DNA of 14,239 nucleotides from CAZOAR01 sp964577985 (GTDB taxonomy: Bacteria > Gemmatimonadota > CAZMKB01 > CAZNLH01), in assembly GCA_964577985.1 (NCBI GenBank), contig CAZOAR010000056.1:1-14239 (forward strand), written 5' to 3'. This document shows, one piece after another, positions 14,227-14,239 of this stretch (position 1 is its first letter; each line of letters opens with the position of its first letter). Position numbers and translations under genes: made by a program. Below the pieces are notes generated by a model. That model saw only the letters and a list, made by a program, of their open reading frames with translations, ran no database searches and had not been told where the DNA came from.

Positions 14227-14239
14227 CCCATCGCACAAT

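Noticed and set aside
1..14239. CRISPR array, tRNA, rRNA, transposase or integrase
   Set aside because: No regularly spaced repeats, cloverleaf-like sequence or mobile-element enzyme was found on reading both strands.

Overview
The window looks like chromosome from a Gram-negative bacterium. The evidence is a TolC-type outer-membrane channel with a lipobox, a periplasmic adaptor and a sigma-54-type promoter. Most of the window is GC-rich (62% in a hand-counted 60-base sample at 7321-7380). The lineage cannot be fixed from sequence alone. A deltaproteobacterium-like or FCB-group organism is my loose guess. No rRNA, tRNA, CRISPR array, integrase or transposase is visible.

Left part (1-3900). 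A sodium/dicarboxylate-type transporter (DASS/SLC13, minus strand, TTG start behind a strong ribosome binding site) is divergent from a plus-strand cluster. The cluster holds a phosphinothricin-acetyltransferase-like GNAT, a metallo-beta-lactamase-fold hydrolase, a 71-residue TPR-like helical protein overlapping it, and a second GNAT. A convergent rmuC-family gene follows on the minus strand.

Middle (5144-6834). A 410-base gap carries two strong divergent sigma-70-type promoters. One serves rmuC (TTGACA-17-TATTAT). The other is a perfect consensus (TTGACA-17-TATAAT) in front of a radical SAM/SPASM gene. That gene is clearly poorer in GC (42% and 47% in two 60-base samples), so it may be acquired. 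A short ORF with a signal-peptide-like N-terminus follows it and runs into the end of the next minus-strand gene. That gene (6789-8705) is a fusion of a family II CoA-transferase/acetyl-CoA hydrolase with a C-terminal GNAT domain.

Right part (8878-14239). Four tightly packed minus-strand genes form the most interesting unit. In transcription order they are: (1) a 474-residue regulator with a possible pseudo-receiver N-terminus, a TackOD1-like multi-zinc-ribbon module and a degenerate GGDEF domain; (2) a processive family 2 glycosyltransferase; (3) a TolC-family lipoprotein channel; (4) a HlyD-like adaptor. No ABC or RND transporter is present. I read this as a synthase-dependent exopolysaccharide assembly and export system that uses a TolC/HlyD conduit. 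The GGDEF domain has AGDEI instead of GGDEF but keeps an RxxD I-site at the correct five-residue spacing, which suggests a c-di-GMP receptor like PelD rather than an enzyme. A sigma-54 promoter candidate (15 of 16 consensus positions) lies about 80 bases upstream of the first gene, next to short repeats with a REP-like palindrome.

A 25-base repeat occurs at 7-31 and 8821-8845, each time just past the stop of a minus-strand gene. It may be a shared 3' element.
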